The notes below the pieces were generated by a model. The model made no database searches. It was not told where the DNA came from and saw only the letters and a program-made list of their open reading frames with translations. This document shows, piece after piece, positions 17,789-25,923 of a DNA stretch of 54,955 bases. This stretch comes from SZUA-254 sp031379665 (GTDB taxonomy: Bacteria > Bacteroidota > Ignavibacteria > UBA10030 > SZUA-254): NCBI GenBank assembly GCA_031379665.1, contig JANNFI010000142.1:1-54955 (forward strand), in the 5' to 3' direction. Numbering within the stretch: position 1 is the first letter of the stretch; each line of letters begins with the position of its first letter. The translations under genes and the position numbers were made by a program.

Positions 17789-20700
17789 ATGATACCATTG
17801 CGCCCAGTTATCACCTCACTCTTCCTGTTACTTTTCCTACCTGCCGTCCTCCCCGCGCAAGAAAAACTGGAGGCGCTCTCGAAGGAATTCGATCGTCGCT
17901 GGCGGGTCGAACGCGCCGAGGCGGAATCGCTCGCCGTTGCGCTCGACTTTCCGATCCGGAGCATCTCCCCCGACGGCACTATCCGCGAGCTGAAACGCCT
18001 GCGTGACGGAATGCCGGTCTACTTCAAGACCGACAACGTGACCTCCGGGAAAACGATATCCACTGATAAGGTATACCCGGGCGGCGTCGCCGGATTGAGC
18101 CTCACCGGGAGCGGCGTGACGCTCGGCGAATGGGACGGCGGCGGCGTGCGTATGACCCACCAGGAGTTCGGCGTTCGCGTGCTCTCGAGCCAGGGCGTGG
18201 CGAATTTTCATTCGACGCACGTGGCTGGTACGATGATCGCGGCCGGGACATCCCCATCGGCGAGGGGGATGGCATACCAGGCCCAACTCAATGCGTTCGA
18301 CTGGACAAACGATGTCTCCGAGATGGCGGCGCAGGCGCTCACCGGGCTACGGGCGTCGAATCACTCCTACGGTCTGATCACGGGGTGGAGCTTCGGCGCC
18401 GTCACGCCGGGGCGGTGGGCTTGGTTCGGCACTACCTCCGTCAGCCTGGTGGAGGATTACAAGTTTGGATTTTACGCGCAGGAGTCACAGGACTGGGACG
18501 CGGTTGCGTACGACGCGCCGTATTACCTCATCGTCAAGTCGGGCGGCAACGACAGGAACGAGGGGCCCGCGGGCAGCGTCTTGCACGACGTCTTTATCGG
18601 TGGCTGGACGACCTCGACGACGGTCCGTAACCGCGACGGGAACAGCGGGTACGACTGCCTTTCGGCGTCCTCGGTGTCGAAGAACCCGCTCGTCGTCGGC
18701 GCCGTGGAGGACATTTCGGGAGGCTACTCGACAGCAGCCGGCGTCGTAATGAGCTCCTTCAGCGCCTGGGGACCGACCGACGACGGACGGATCAAGCCCG
18801 ACGTCGTCGCCAACGGCGTGGGGCTGACCTCGTCGCTCGAGACCTCCAACACCGCCTACGGATCGCTCTCTGGCACCTCGATGGCGGCCCCCTCGGTGAC
18901 CGGATCGATCGGCCTCCTCCTCCAGCACCAGCAGAACCTCCACGGCGGCGACTCGCTCCTCGCCTCGACGATGAAAGGGATCATCCTCCACACCGCCGAC
19001 GAGGCAGGCACGACGACCGGCCCCGATTACCGTTTCGGGTGGGGCCTGATGAACACGCGCGAGGCCGCGGACCTGATGACTCTTAACAGTGTTGCCGCAC
19101 CCGATTCGCACATCCGGGAGTTCTCGATCGCGACCGGAGATACCATCATCATTAATTTCGCGAGCACGGGCGATGAACCCCTCAAGGTCACCCTTTCGTG
19201 GAACGACATCCCGGTGGGGCTCCCGCCCGCCTCGGTCGACCCGCCGAATGTCATCCTCCGAAACGACCTTGATATGCGCATCACCCGTCTGAGCGACGCA
19301 GTGGTGTTCTACCCCTGGAAGCTCGACCCCGCGGTCCCAACGGCGGCCGCCACCCGCGTCGGCGACAATGCCAGAGACAACGTGGAACAGATCCTGATCG
19401 ACGCGCCCGGCCGCACGCTCTATACGCTCCGGATCACGCACAAGACGACGATTTTCAATTCCCCCGAGATGGCGTCGCTGATAATGTCCGGCAACATCGC
19501 ATCCCTCGGCCCCGCGCTCAGCGTCGTACCCGACACGCTCTCGTATTCGGCCCTGCCCGGCGCCTTCTTCTCGGATTCGATCCGCATCTATAATGGCGGC
19601 GATTCGGCGCTGGCGGGAACGATAACGAAGGACCCGGGGAGCTTCTGGCTCGACCTGACGGAGGATACGGTCAACCTTCCCTCCCTTGACTCGGGGATCG
19701 TCCACATCGATGTCGACGGTTCGCTCTGGAGCCAGTGGACCGTGCACAACGGCAGCCTCACGTTTGAAACCAACGACCCGAACTCACCGCTGGTGGTCCC
19801 GGTCGTCATCAACGTCCTCGGCCCGACGATCGGAAATTCACCGGGGTCGTTCGTCGTGGACCTCGACTCGGCCGAGATCGGATACGACACGCTCATCGTC
19901 AGGAACACGGGGTTCATACCGCTCGACGTCGTGGTCTCTGACAGCGCAGGCCCCTTCCCGTCGTGGCTGACCGCGGACCCGGACACGTTCACCATAGGGC
20001 CCGGGGATTCCACGGCCGTCGTCCTGACGACGAACGCCAACGACGACAGCCTCGGGGACTATTATACGCTCCTGCGGCTGGCGAGCACCGACTCGGTTAC
20101 CGGCGACGTCCTTATTCCCCTCTTCCTGAACATCGGCACGAGGACACTCTTCTCCGTCGATGTCGTGGCCCGGTGGAACCTCGTCTCACTACCGGTGGAA
20201 CCGATCACAGGCTTGAAAACCGTCGTCTTCCCGACAGCCGTGACCGCGGCGTTCGGGTTCGACGACGGGTATTACGAGGAGGATACGCTTCGAACCGGCC
20301 CTGGTTACTGGTTGAAATTTAACGGCCCGCAGTCCTTCATCGTGGACGGCTACACCTATTCGTCGGACACCATTCCGGTGGCGACCGGCTGGAACCTTGT
20401 CGGATCGATCTCCGAGGCCCTGGCCGTGACCGCGGTGACGAGCGATCCGCCGGGCATATTGACGTCGGATTTCTTCCGGTACGAGGACGGGTATTCCCCC
20501 GCCGACTCGATCATACCGGGGAAGGGCTATTGGGTGCAGACAGATCAGGCGGGCGATCTCTTCCTGGCGACACTGCCCGGCGCGGCGCCGAAGGCTGCCG
20601 CGAGACCGAGGATGGACGAATTCAACAGCGTCACGATCTCGGACGGGTCCGGCGGTTCGCAGACGCTCTACTTCGCACGGGACGCGGCGGCGCCGGTGAA

Positions 20701-21277
20701 ATCGGCGCTCCCGCCGAGGCCCCCGAAAGGCGCCTTCGATGCAAGGTTCACCGACGAGACGCTGTTTGCATCGTTCTCCCCGGCATCGGGTGAGGCGCAG
20801 TCGAAAACCATCCTCATCTCGAATTCCGGCTCCGGGACCGGCGGGCTTACGTTGAGCGCAAGGATTCGGAACGGCGGCACCGGACCTGCATATTTCATCC
20901 GCGACGCGGCTGGCACGATGACGCCCCTGAAGGACGGCGCTGTCCTGACGATCCCGGCCTCGGACGACGGCGAAACGCCGATCCAGCTCCTCTCCGGCGG
21001 CGAAAACCTCCCGACCGAGTTCGCGCTGGGTCAGAACTATCCAAACCCCTTCAACCCCGCGACAAAGGTGACATTCTCACTCCCCATCGAGGAGATGGTG
21101 AGCATCGCACTCTATAACATCCTCGGAAACGAGGTCGCGAAGATAGCCTCGCGGCGGTACGAGGCGGGCAGGCACAGCGTGGAGTTCAATGGGCAGGCCC
21201 TTCCGAGCGGCGTGTACATCTACACGATGCGGGCAGGGAAGTTCTCGGCGAGCAAGAAGATGGTGTTGATGAGATAA
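17789..21277 (+). CDS. Secreted S8 subtilisin-like protease with T9SS sorting domain
   Basis: This 1162-residue protein has a signal peptide (about 1-23). The S8 catalytic domain shows Asp116 (LGEWDGGGV), His144 (HSTHVAGT), oxyanion Asn254 (SGGND) and Ser364 (SGTSMAAPS), so it should be active. After about residue 430 come beta-sandwich regions, two 'WNLV...GYWLK/GYWVQ' modules (about 795-920), and the T9SS domain beginning ALGQNYPNPFNPATKVTF and ending ASKKMVLMR. It would be exported through the outer membrane as a surface or secreted protease. The same double WNLV module occurs in the propeller protein at 5876-8500, so it belongs to the export tail rather than to either function. Confidence 0.93.
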   Translation: MIPLRPVITSLFLLLFLPAVLPAQEKLEALSKEFDRRWRVERAEAESLAVALDFPIRSISPDGTIRELKRLRDGMPVYFKTDNVTSGKTISTDKVYPGGVAGLSLTGSGVTLGEWDGGGVRMTHQEFGVRVLSSQGVANFHSTHVAGTMIAAGTSPSARGMAYQAQLNAFDWTNDVSEMAAQALTGLRASNHSYGLITGWSFGAVTPGRWAWFGTTSVSLVEDYKFGFYAQESQDWDAVAYDAPYYLIVKSGGNDRNEGPAGSVLHDVFIGGWTTSTTVRNRDGNSGYDCLSASSVSKNPLVVGAVEDISGGYSTAAGVVMSSFSAWGPTDDGRIKPDVVANGVGLTSSLETSNTAYGSLSGTSMAAPSVTGSIGLLLQHQQNLHGGDSLLASTMKGIILHTADEAGTTTGPDYRFGWGLMNTREAADLMTLNSVAAPDSHIREFSIATGDTIIINFASTGDEPLKVTLSWNDIPVGLPPASVDPPNVILRNDLDMRITRLSDAVVFYPWKLDPAVPTAAATRVGDNARDNVEQILIDAPGRTLYTLRITHKTTIFNSPEMASLIMSGNIASLGPALSVVPDTLSYSALPGAFFSDSIRIYNGGDSALAGTITKDPGSFWLDLTEDTVNLPSLDSGIVHIDVDGSLWSQWTVHNGSLTFETNDPNSPLVVPVVINVLGPTIGNSPGSFVVDLDSAEIGYDTLIVRNTGFIPLDVVVSDSAGPFPSWLTADPDTFTIGPGDSTAVVLTTNANDDSLGDYYTLLRLASTDSVTGDVLIPLFLNIGTRTLFSVDVVARWNLVSLPVEPITGLKTVVFPTAVTAAFGFDDGYYEEDTLRTGPGYWLKFNGPQSFIVDGYTYSSDTIPVATGWNLVGSISEALAVTAVTSDPPGILTSDFFRYEDGYSPADSIIPGKGYWVQTDQAGDLFLATLPGAAPKAAARPRMDEFNSVTISDGSGGSQTLYFARDAAAPVKSALPPRPPKGAFDARFTDETLFASFSPASGEAQSKTILISNSGSGTGGLTLSARIRNGGTGPAYFIRDAAGTMTPLKDGAVLTIPASDDGETPIQLLSGGENLPTEFALGQNYPNPFNPATKVTFSLPIEEMVSIALYNILGNEVAKIASRRYEAGRHSVEFNGQALPSGVYIYTMRAGKFSASKKMVLMR

Positions 21278-21340
21278 GGACAAATGCCCTGATACCCGAT
21301 CAGGAATTCCAGTCGGACCTCCGGCGGACATTGAAATACA

Positions 21341-21384
21341 AGCGCCGGGTGCGGGACCCCTCCAGGGGACCGGCATCCGGCGCT
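21341..21384 (-). terminator. Hairpin between converging genes, probable terminator
   Basis: AGCGCCGG (21341-21348) pairs with CCGGCGCT (21377-21384), with an inner CCCCT/AGGGG stem. On the minus strand the tail is TGTATTTC, a weak U tract, so it most likely ends the dipeptidase transcript. It may also stop the subtilisin mRNA coming the other way. Confidence 0.5.
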
Positions 21385-21406
21385 GCTACGTTACGACCTA
21401 CGCGCG

Positions 21407-22597
21407 CTACCTCTTTTCGGCTTCCCTGAGGACCCTCATATAATTTCCCCCCAGCACCTTCCTCACGTCTTCTTCAGAATAACCGCGGTCGAGCAGTCCC
21501 TCGGTGATGGCGGGAAACCGTGTCACGTCGTCGAGACCGGCCGGCGCCACGCTGATGCCGTCGAAATCTGATCCGATCCCAACGTGGTCCACGCCGATCA
21601 ACCTGATGACGTAGACGAAGTGATCGAGAACCTGTGAGAGCGTGGGCCGGATGGGATTGTATTCTGGTGCGAGCGCTTCGGCGGAGTAGAAATCCTTGAT
21701 GAACTCGTCGCCGGCGATCTTCGACTGGATCGAGTCGATGCGCGAGGCGATCTTCTTCCTCATCGCGTCCTCCTTCCGGCCGAAGGTGCTGTCGATGAAC
21801 CAGGGAGCGAAGTTGATGAACACCACTCCGCCGTTGGCTTTGAGGGCCTTCAGCTGCCAGTCCATCAGGTTCCGGCGGTGAGGCGAAATGGTCCAGACGG
21901 AGGAGTGCGAGGCGATCACCGGTTTCCGGCTCGTCACGAGCACGTCGCGAAACGTCTGCTCACCCACGTGTGAAATGTCGACGAGCATCCCGAGGTCGTT
22001 CATTTTCCGTACGACCTGCCTGCCAAAATCCGTCAGTCCGCGGTGGGGCAGGTTCTTTTGCGTGTTGGTCTCGTCGGAGGCGGATGACGCCCAGTCGGTG
22101 CTGTTGTTCCAGGTGAGCGTCATGTACCGGACGCCCCTCCCGTAGAAATAGTCGAGTTTCGAGAGGTCGTTTTCGATGTGGTGACCCCCCTCCAACCCGT
22201 ACATCCCCGCCAGCCTTCCTGCCACAGCCGCAGATTCGACTCCTGCCGCGTCGGGGACAATCACCATCCGGCCCGGATTGCGGCGGGCGAGGTTATCAAT
22301 GGAATCGATCTGTTCGACGGCCTGGTCGAAGTACTTCCTCGAAGTTTTCTCGGGCGGCACCCATATCGAAAAGAGCTGGAGGTCCACTCCCCCTTCCGCG
22401 AAACGCGGCAGGTCAGAGTGGCCGTGGGATGTCCGCACCGAGATGTCCTCCCCGGCGAGAATCCGCTGGGCCACGTCATTGTGCGTGTCGACAACGAGGG
22501 CGGAAAAATGAATTGTGCGATGGTCCTGGTCGCCCGCTGCGCCGATGGCGAGCGGAACGGCGATGAGGAACGCAAGGTACTGCCTGATGCTGGTCAT
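21407..22597 (-). CDS. Membrane dipeptidase (peptidase M19, renal-dipeptidase type)
   Basis: This 396-residue exported zinc enzyme hydrolyses dipeptides. The signal peptide is residues 1-22 (YLAFLIAVPLAIGAAG). Metal ligands are visible: VVDTHNDVAQRI (H and D), GLEGGHHIEN (bridging Glu), VDISHVGEQTF (His) and IASHSSVW (His), then IGSDFDG near the end. The start is placed at ATG 22595-22597 because it begins the signal peptide and has GAGG upstream; an in-frame start 37 codons earlier overlaps the histone-gene terminator. Possible roles are dipeptide recycling or use of peptides released by the neighbouring secreted protease (inference). Confidence 0.94.
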   Translation of the reverse strand: MTSIRQYLAFLIAVPLAIGAAGDQDHRTIHFSALVVDTHNDVAQRILAGEDISVRTSHGHSDLPRFAEGGVDLQLFSIWVPPEKTSRKYFDQAVEQIDSIDNLARRNPGRMVIVPDAAGVESAAVAGRLAGMYGLEGGHHIENDLSKLDYFYGRGVRYMTLTWNNSTDWASSASDETNTQKNLPHRGLTDFGRQVVRKMNDLGMLVDISHVGEQTFRDVLVTSRKPVIASHSSVWTISPHRRNLMDWQLKALKANGGVVFINFAPWFIDSTFGRKEDAMRKKIASRIDSIQSKIAGDEFIKDFYSAEALAPEYNPIRPTLSQVLDHFVYVIRLIGVDHVGIGSDFDGISVAPAGLDDVTRFPAITEGLLDRGYSEEDVRKVLGGNYMRVLREAEKR

Positions 22598-22650
22598 GTG
22601 ATGGTCCTCGGGGGGAGAGAACGCCGCCCCCGCAACCGGGAACGACGATG

Positions 22651-22695
22651 AAAAAAAGAAGGGCAGGGGCCGGTCCGCCGGATGGCGGCCTGCCC
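22651..22695 (-). terminator. Intrinsic terminator after the histone-like gene
   Basis: On the minus strand GGGCAGG ... CCTGCCC, with an inner CCGCC/GGCGG stem, is followed by TTCTTTTTTT. It is the clearest U tract in the window. Confidence 0.9.
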
Positions 22696-22721
22696 TCTGC
22701 CCGTTCAATTGTTGGAGCGTG

Positions 22722-22919
22722 TCAGCCCTCCGTTTCGGGACCCTTCATCGCCGCCTTCATATCCTGGACTTCCTTGCGGATTTCCTGGGCCTTGCGCTTC
22801 AGCTCATTCATGTCCTTGCGGACGCGCGTGCCGGCCGACTTGTTGCCTTTTTCGTAGAACTTCACGAAGTCCTTCTCGAAAGAATCCAGCAGGTCGCGTA
22901 ATTCTGTGAATCTGCTCAT
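22722..22919 (-). CDS. Histone H1-like protein (Hc1 family)
   Basis: This 65-residue, lysine- and glutamate-rich helical protein matches the short Hc1-like proteins (PF07432) of Bacteroidota: MSRFTELRDLLDSFEKDF, KFYEKGNKSAGTRVRKDM, then an amphipathic helix with ELKRKAQEIRKEVQ. The KSAGTRVRKDM stretch is the family hallmark. Unlike chlamydial Hc1 it lacks a long Lys/Ala tail. It is predicted to bind DNA or compact the nucleoid, though such short forms are little studied. The start is ATG with GGAGGG 5 nt upstream. It lies 71 nt after the DHS-like gene and ends at a strong terminator. Confidence 0.85.
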   Translation of the reverse strand: MSRFTELRDLLDSFEKDFVKFYEKGNKSAGTRVRKDMNELKRKAQEIRKEVQDMKAAMKGPETEG

Positions 22920-22990
22920 ATCAACCCTCCGTAGTTGTTGTGAATGGAATCCTCCCCGGCACGATAGACCTGGACCGGGATCGGCTTGTT

Positions 22991-24109
22991 TTATTTCCTT
23001 GTTACTTTTTTCTTTCGGATCGCTTTTCTGTGTTCGTCGTACAAGCGTTCGATCAGTTCAGCCCTCCTGTCGTAGAGCCGTTTGTGGCGCCTCGGCTTGA
23101 CCTTTCCGAGAGCGTAGGATGTCATGATAGGCATCGCGACCGTCGTGTCGAGGTAGGCCACCACGGCGTCGGGCAGCCGGTCGGGATCGACCTTTCCCCA
23201 GGTCACGGCCTCGCCCGGGGTGGCGCCCGAGAGCCCGCCCGTATCGGGCCTGGCGTCGGTTACCTGGAGGAAGTAATCGTGGCCCCGCTCGTCGATGCCG
23301 AGCACTTCCTGGATCTGGGGTTCGGTCTGGAGGATGAAATTCTTGGGTGATCCCCCGCCGAACATCAGCGCCGCGCTCTTTCCCTTCCCCCGTTTGGCGT
23401 CCAGGACGATCGCGGCCGTCTCGTTGACGTCGAGCATACCGTCGATCCTGATGGCATACCCGTTCAGGGCCGCTTCGGCGATGTTCATCCCGATGGAGCT
23501 GTCGCCGGGGGATGACGTATAGATCGGAACGCCGCACCGGTACGCCGTCGAAAGGATGCTGTGGTGCCGTATCCCGAGGGCCTTTTCCCGCGCCGCGATG
23601 TATTTTCCAAGCCGGTAGTGCAATTCGGCGGTTCCCATCTCTTTCTGGAACTCGTCGAGTACGAACAGCTTCCTGAAAAAGGCGTCCGTCGAGAGCAGGA
23701 CGTCGTAATCGAACAGAATGTCGTAAATCCTGATGATTCCGCTCTCCCTCAGGAGCCGATCGTCCCCGTACGGGGTGCCGCGGTGGAGCGTATGGCCTAT
23801 CGCGAAATGTGTGTCGTGGTAGAGGTTCGCCCCCGTACTCACGATCCAATCGACAAAACCTGCCTCCATCAGCGGAACGATGCAGGATCCTCCCAATCCG
23901 GCGGGTGTCAACGCCCCGGTGATGCTCATCCCGATCGTCGTATCGTCCCTGAGCATTTTATCGGCGAAGAGGTGGCACGCTTCCCTCAGCCTGCCGGCAT
24001 TGTAAGCCTGAAAATATTCATCGACCAGAAGGCGGACGGAAATATTCTTCGGGATCGGCTTGATGTTGATCGGCCGGCCACTCAGAAGCTTCTTTTTTTT
24101 TACTGCCAT
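22991..24109 (-). CDS. Deoxyhypusine synthase family protein
   Basis: This 372-residue cytoplasmic protein belongs to the DHS fold (PF01916). It keeps the NAD-binding region (MSITGALTPAGLGG, TGANLYHDTHF), GGGSPKNFILQTEP and SGATPGEAVTWGKV, in which Lys306 matches the lysine that carries the aminobutyl intermediate in eukaryotic DHS. Bacteria have no eIF5A, so hypusine formation is unlikely. A polyamine aminobutyl transfer, such as homospermidine synthesis, is the likeliest alternative, as plant homospermidine synthase evolved from DHS. The start is ATG with a basic N-terminus (VKKKKLL). It has its own promoter and precedes the histone gene. Confidence 0.9.
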   Translation of the reverse strand: MAVKKKKLLSGRPINIKPIPKNISVRLLVDEYFQAYNAGRLREACHLFADKMLRDDTTIGMSITGALTPAGLGGSCIVPLMEAGFVDWIVSTGANLYHDTHFAIGHTLHRGTPYGDDRLLRESGIIRIYDILFDYDVLLSTDAFFRKLFVLDEFQKEMGTAELHYRLGKYIAAREKALGIRHHSILSTAYRCGVPIYTSSPGDSSIGMNIAEAALNGYAIRIDGMLDVNETAAIVLDAKRGKGKSAALMFGGGSPKNFILQTEPQIQEVLGIDERGHDYFLQVTDARPDTGGLSGATPGEAVTWGKVDPDRLPDAVVAYLDTTVAMPIMTSYALGKVKPRRHKRLYDRRAELIERLYDEHRKAIRKKKVTRK

Positions 24110-24247
24110 TCGTGCAAGCTCGGTTGATGAAATTTAACGGCTAAAATATAGTAGAATTCGCCAATTATGCAAGGAATTTATACGAATTTCGCAGGTTCCA
24201 CCGATAAACATAAAAATCGCCGAAATTGGTCTGAATTCTACCGAATT
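24110..24247. other. AT-rich intergenic region
   Basis: The 138 nt between the DHS-like and SDR genes are much richer in A+T than the surroundings. They hold the DHS promoter (24145-24172) and nothing else recognised. Confidence 0.6.
24145..24172 (-). promoter_or_regulatory. Promoter of the DHS-like gene
   Basis: On the minus strand TTGCAT (24167-24172), a 16-bp spacer, then TATATTTT (from 24150 down). The start would be near 24138, 29 nt before the ATG. Confidence 0.6.
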
Positions 24248-25003
24248 TCAGGACAAAACGCTCCCGCCATTCACCGAAATGTCGGATCCTACCAGGTGGT
24301 CGGAGAAATTCGATGCCAGGAACAGGACTGGCCCGGCAACGTCAATCGCGGTGGCGACTCGCCCCCGGGGGATGGAATCGAGTATTTTTTTCAACTCGCC
24401 GCGTTTTTTCAGCCTCCCTGCGACCATATCAGTGTCGACCCAGCCTGGCGAAACGGAATTGACCCAAATTCCGCGTGAAATGAGTTCAACCCCGAGGGAT
24501 TTCGTGAGGGCAATAACCGCCCCTTTCGATGCCGCATAGTTGGAGTGTTCCGCCTCCCCACGTTGACCGGCGGTACTGGCGATGTTGATGATTCTTCCAT
24601 ATTTTTGGGATATCATCGACGGCAGGACTGCCGTGATCATATTGACCGTCCCGTCCAGGTTGATCCGCATCGTTTTATCCCATTTCGCCGGCGTCATCCG
24701 ATCGATCGGGGCGTGTTCCCAAATCCCGGCGGAATTCACGAGAATATCGATGTGCCCGAGCTGTTTGGAGACCATTCGAACGGCGTTCACGCATTCGTCC
24801 CTGTTGGCGACGTCGAGTCGTAACGCAACGGCGTTTTTGCCCAATTCCCGCACACCGTCCACGACCTTTTCCGCAGCCCGGGTGTCCGTCCGATAGAGGA
24901 TGCCGACATTGGCGCCCGCCCTGGCGAGGAGTTCGGCGCAGGCCGCACCGATCCCTCTTGAGCCCCCGGTGATGAGAGCATTTTGACCCTTGAGACTTAT
25001 CAT
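24248..25003 (-). CDS. SDR-family oxidoreductase (FabG-like)
   Basis: This is a 251-residue classical short-chain dehydrogenase: LITGGSRGIGAACAE (NAD(P)-binding TGxxxGIG), ILVNSAGIWEH (NAG-type motif), INIASTAGQ (catalytic Ser), YAASKGAVIALTKSL (Tyr and Lys) and VSPGWVDTDM. Length and motif order match 3-oxoacyl-ACP reductases, but many SDRs look alike and it is not next to other fatty-acid genes, so the substrate is open. It has its own promoter, divergent from fur, with AGGA before the ATG. Confidence 0.88.
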   Translation of the reverse strand: MISLKGQNALITGGSRGIGAACAELLARAGANVGILYRTDTRAAEKVVDGVRELGKNAVALRLDVANRDECVNAVRMVSKQLGHIDILVNSAGIWEHAPIDRMTPAKWDKTMRINLDGTVNMITAVLPSMISQKYGRIINIASTAGQRGEAEHSNYAASKGAVIALTKSLGVELISRGIWVNSVSPGWVDTDMVAGRLKKRGELKKILDSIPRGRVATAIDVAGPVLFLASNFSDHLVGSDISVNGGSVLS

Positions 25004-25033
25004 TTTATCCTACGATCCTGTGTTATTTTTGAA

Positions 25034-25062
25034 AATGTACCCCAGTAAGGCGTGATTTCCAA
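25034..25062 (-). promoter_or_regulatory. Promoter of the SDR gene
   Basis: On the minus strand TTGGAA (25057-25062), a 17-bp spacer, and TACATTTTC (from 25039 down). The start would be near 25027. The same -10 octamer TACATTTT recurs before ychF. Confidence 0.6.
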
Positions 25063-25068
25063 GCGCCC

Positions 25069-25123
25069 GGGAGAATTGAGGGAGAATTGAGGGAGAATTG
25101 CAGGAGAGTTGCAGGAGAGTTGC
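25069..25123 (+). repeat. Five tandem 11-bp repeats between the SDR and fur promoters
   Basis: GGGAGAATTGA (25069-25079, 25080-25090), GGGAGAATTGC (25091-25101) and AGGAGAGTTGC (25102-25112, 25113-25123) run without gaps. The unit equals about one helical turn. The last copy supplies the first four bases of the fur -35 element, and the first begins 7 bp past the SDR -35 element. A protein-binding array is possible; no known consensus fits. Confidence 0.9.
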
Positions 25124-25148
25124 AATTGGTGGGCGATCTTTTTATATT
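25120..25148 (+). promoter_or_regulatory. Promoter of the fur-feoAB operon
   Basis: TTGCAA (25120-25125), a 17-bp spacer, and TATATT (25143-25148), followed by TAG. The start is expected near 25155, only about 14 nt before ATG 25169. Confidence 0.7.
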
Positions 25149-25164
25149 TAGACTAAATCTAAAT
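25146..25164 (+). promoter_or_regulatory. Probable Fur-box operator overlapping the -10 element
   Basis: ATTTAGACTAAATCTAAAT has perfect 7-bp arms around CTAAA. Read on the minus strand it is ATTTAG-ATTTAG-T-CTAAAT, the same 6-6-1-6 layout as the classical Fur box (three hexamers). It covers about -9 to +10 and lies 4 nt before the fur start codon, so bound repressor should block its own operon. Confidence 0.75.
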
Positions 25165-25168
25165 AGAT

Positions 25169-25624
25169 ATGACCCCGATGGACACCTCCTCAGCCAGGGA
25201 CATCCTCAAGAAATTCCTCGACGAGAAGAAACTGCGCCCGACGCGCGAGCGGCTTCTCCTCCTCGACGAGATCATGAAGATGACGGGCCACTTCGACGCC
25301 GACCAGGTCTACGCCAAATTGGGGAAGAAGGGCCTCAAGGCCTCCCGGGCAACCGTCTATAATACCCTCGACCTGCTCGTGAACTGCGGCCTCATCTCCA
25401 GGTACCGGTTCGGGGAAAACCATTCCCGGTACGAGAAAGCCCACGGCCGCCCGCGGCACGACCATATGATATGCCTTGAGTGCGGCGACATCCTCGAATT
25501 TGTCACCCCAAGGCTCGAAGCGATCCAGAAGGAAGTCTGCGAAGAGAAAAAATTCCACGCCCAAAATTCCACACTACAGATCTTCGGCATATGTTCTCGC
25601 TGCTCATCACGAATAAAAAGATGA
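25169..25624 (+). CDS. fur: Fur-family metal-responsive repressor
   Basis: This 151-residue DNA-binding repressor has an N-terminal winged helix (RPTRERLLLLDEIMKM, then KGLKASRATVYNTLDLL as recognition helix). The C-terminal dimer domain has a histidine-rich metal site (RPRHDHMICLECG) and two CxxC pairs (CLEC and CSRC) for structural zinc. It reads as an iron sensor rather than Zur or PerR, because it leads feoAB and carries HDH, but PerR cannot be excluded. ATG 25169 has no Shine-Dalgarno; ATG 25178 is a possible alternative. The stop overlaps the feoA start (ATGA). Autoregulation is implied by the operator at 25146-25164. Confidence 0.9.
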   Translation: MTPMDTSSARDILKKFLDEKKLRPTRERLLLLDEIMKMTGHFDADQVYAKLGKKGLKASRATVYNTLDLLVNCGLISRYRFGENHSRYEKAHGRPRHDHMICLECGDILEFVTPRLEAIQKEVCEEKKFHAQNSTLQIFGICSRCSSRIKR

Positions 25625-25923
25625 AGACCGGACACCCCCAGCCCCGTCAATCCGTGAAGACGGAAACGGGGGGGCCGGAAAACGCTTCGGCCACCCCGCT
25701 CGATAAGCTCCCCGGAGGCGACGGCGGCACCGTCCGGTCGATCGGCGGGGCTTCGACTCCGCTGCGCCAGCGCCTGATGGAACTCGGCATCACCATCGGC
25801 TCGGAGATCCGGGTCATCCGCAAGGCGCCGTTTGGCGGACCGATCGAAATCTCCGTGAGGGGATACCGCCTGTCGCTCCGGAGGACCGAAGCCAGGATCG
25901 TCCTGATCGACAGGCGCGACTGA
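25621..25923 (+). CDS. feoA: Ferrous iron transport protein A
   Basis: The 100-residue protein has a FeoA SH3-like domain in its second half: TPLRQRLMELGITIGSEI, VIRKAPFGGPIEISVRGY, LSLRRTEARIVLI. The first 35 residues form an unusual polar extension. FeoA is a small cytoplasmic partner of FeoB. The start is ATG 25621, overlapping the fur stop; the end overlaps the feoB ATG (TGATG). The tight coupling fixes both boundaries. Confidence 0.9.
   Translation: MKTGHPQPRQSVKTETGGPENASATPLDKLPGGDGGTVRSIGGASTPLRQRLMELGITIGSEIRVIRKAPFGGPIEISVRGYRLSLRRTEARIVLIDRRD

Noticed and set aside
18485..19747. A 420-codon minus-strand open frame
   Set aside because: It is antisense to the S8 protease domain, which has all catalytic motifs.
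25069..25123. Plasmid-type iterons or replication origin
   Set aside because: No DnaA boxes, AT-rich unwinding region or rep gene is near; a promoter-linked binding array is simpler.
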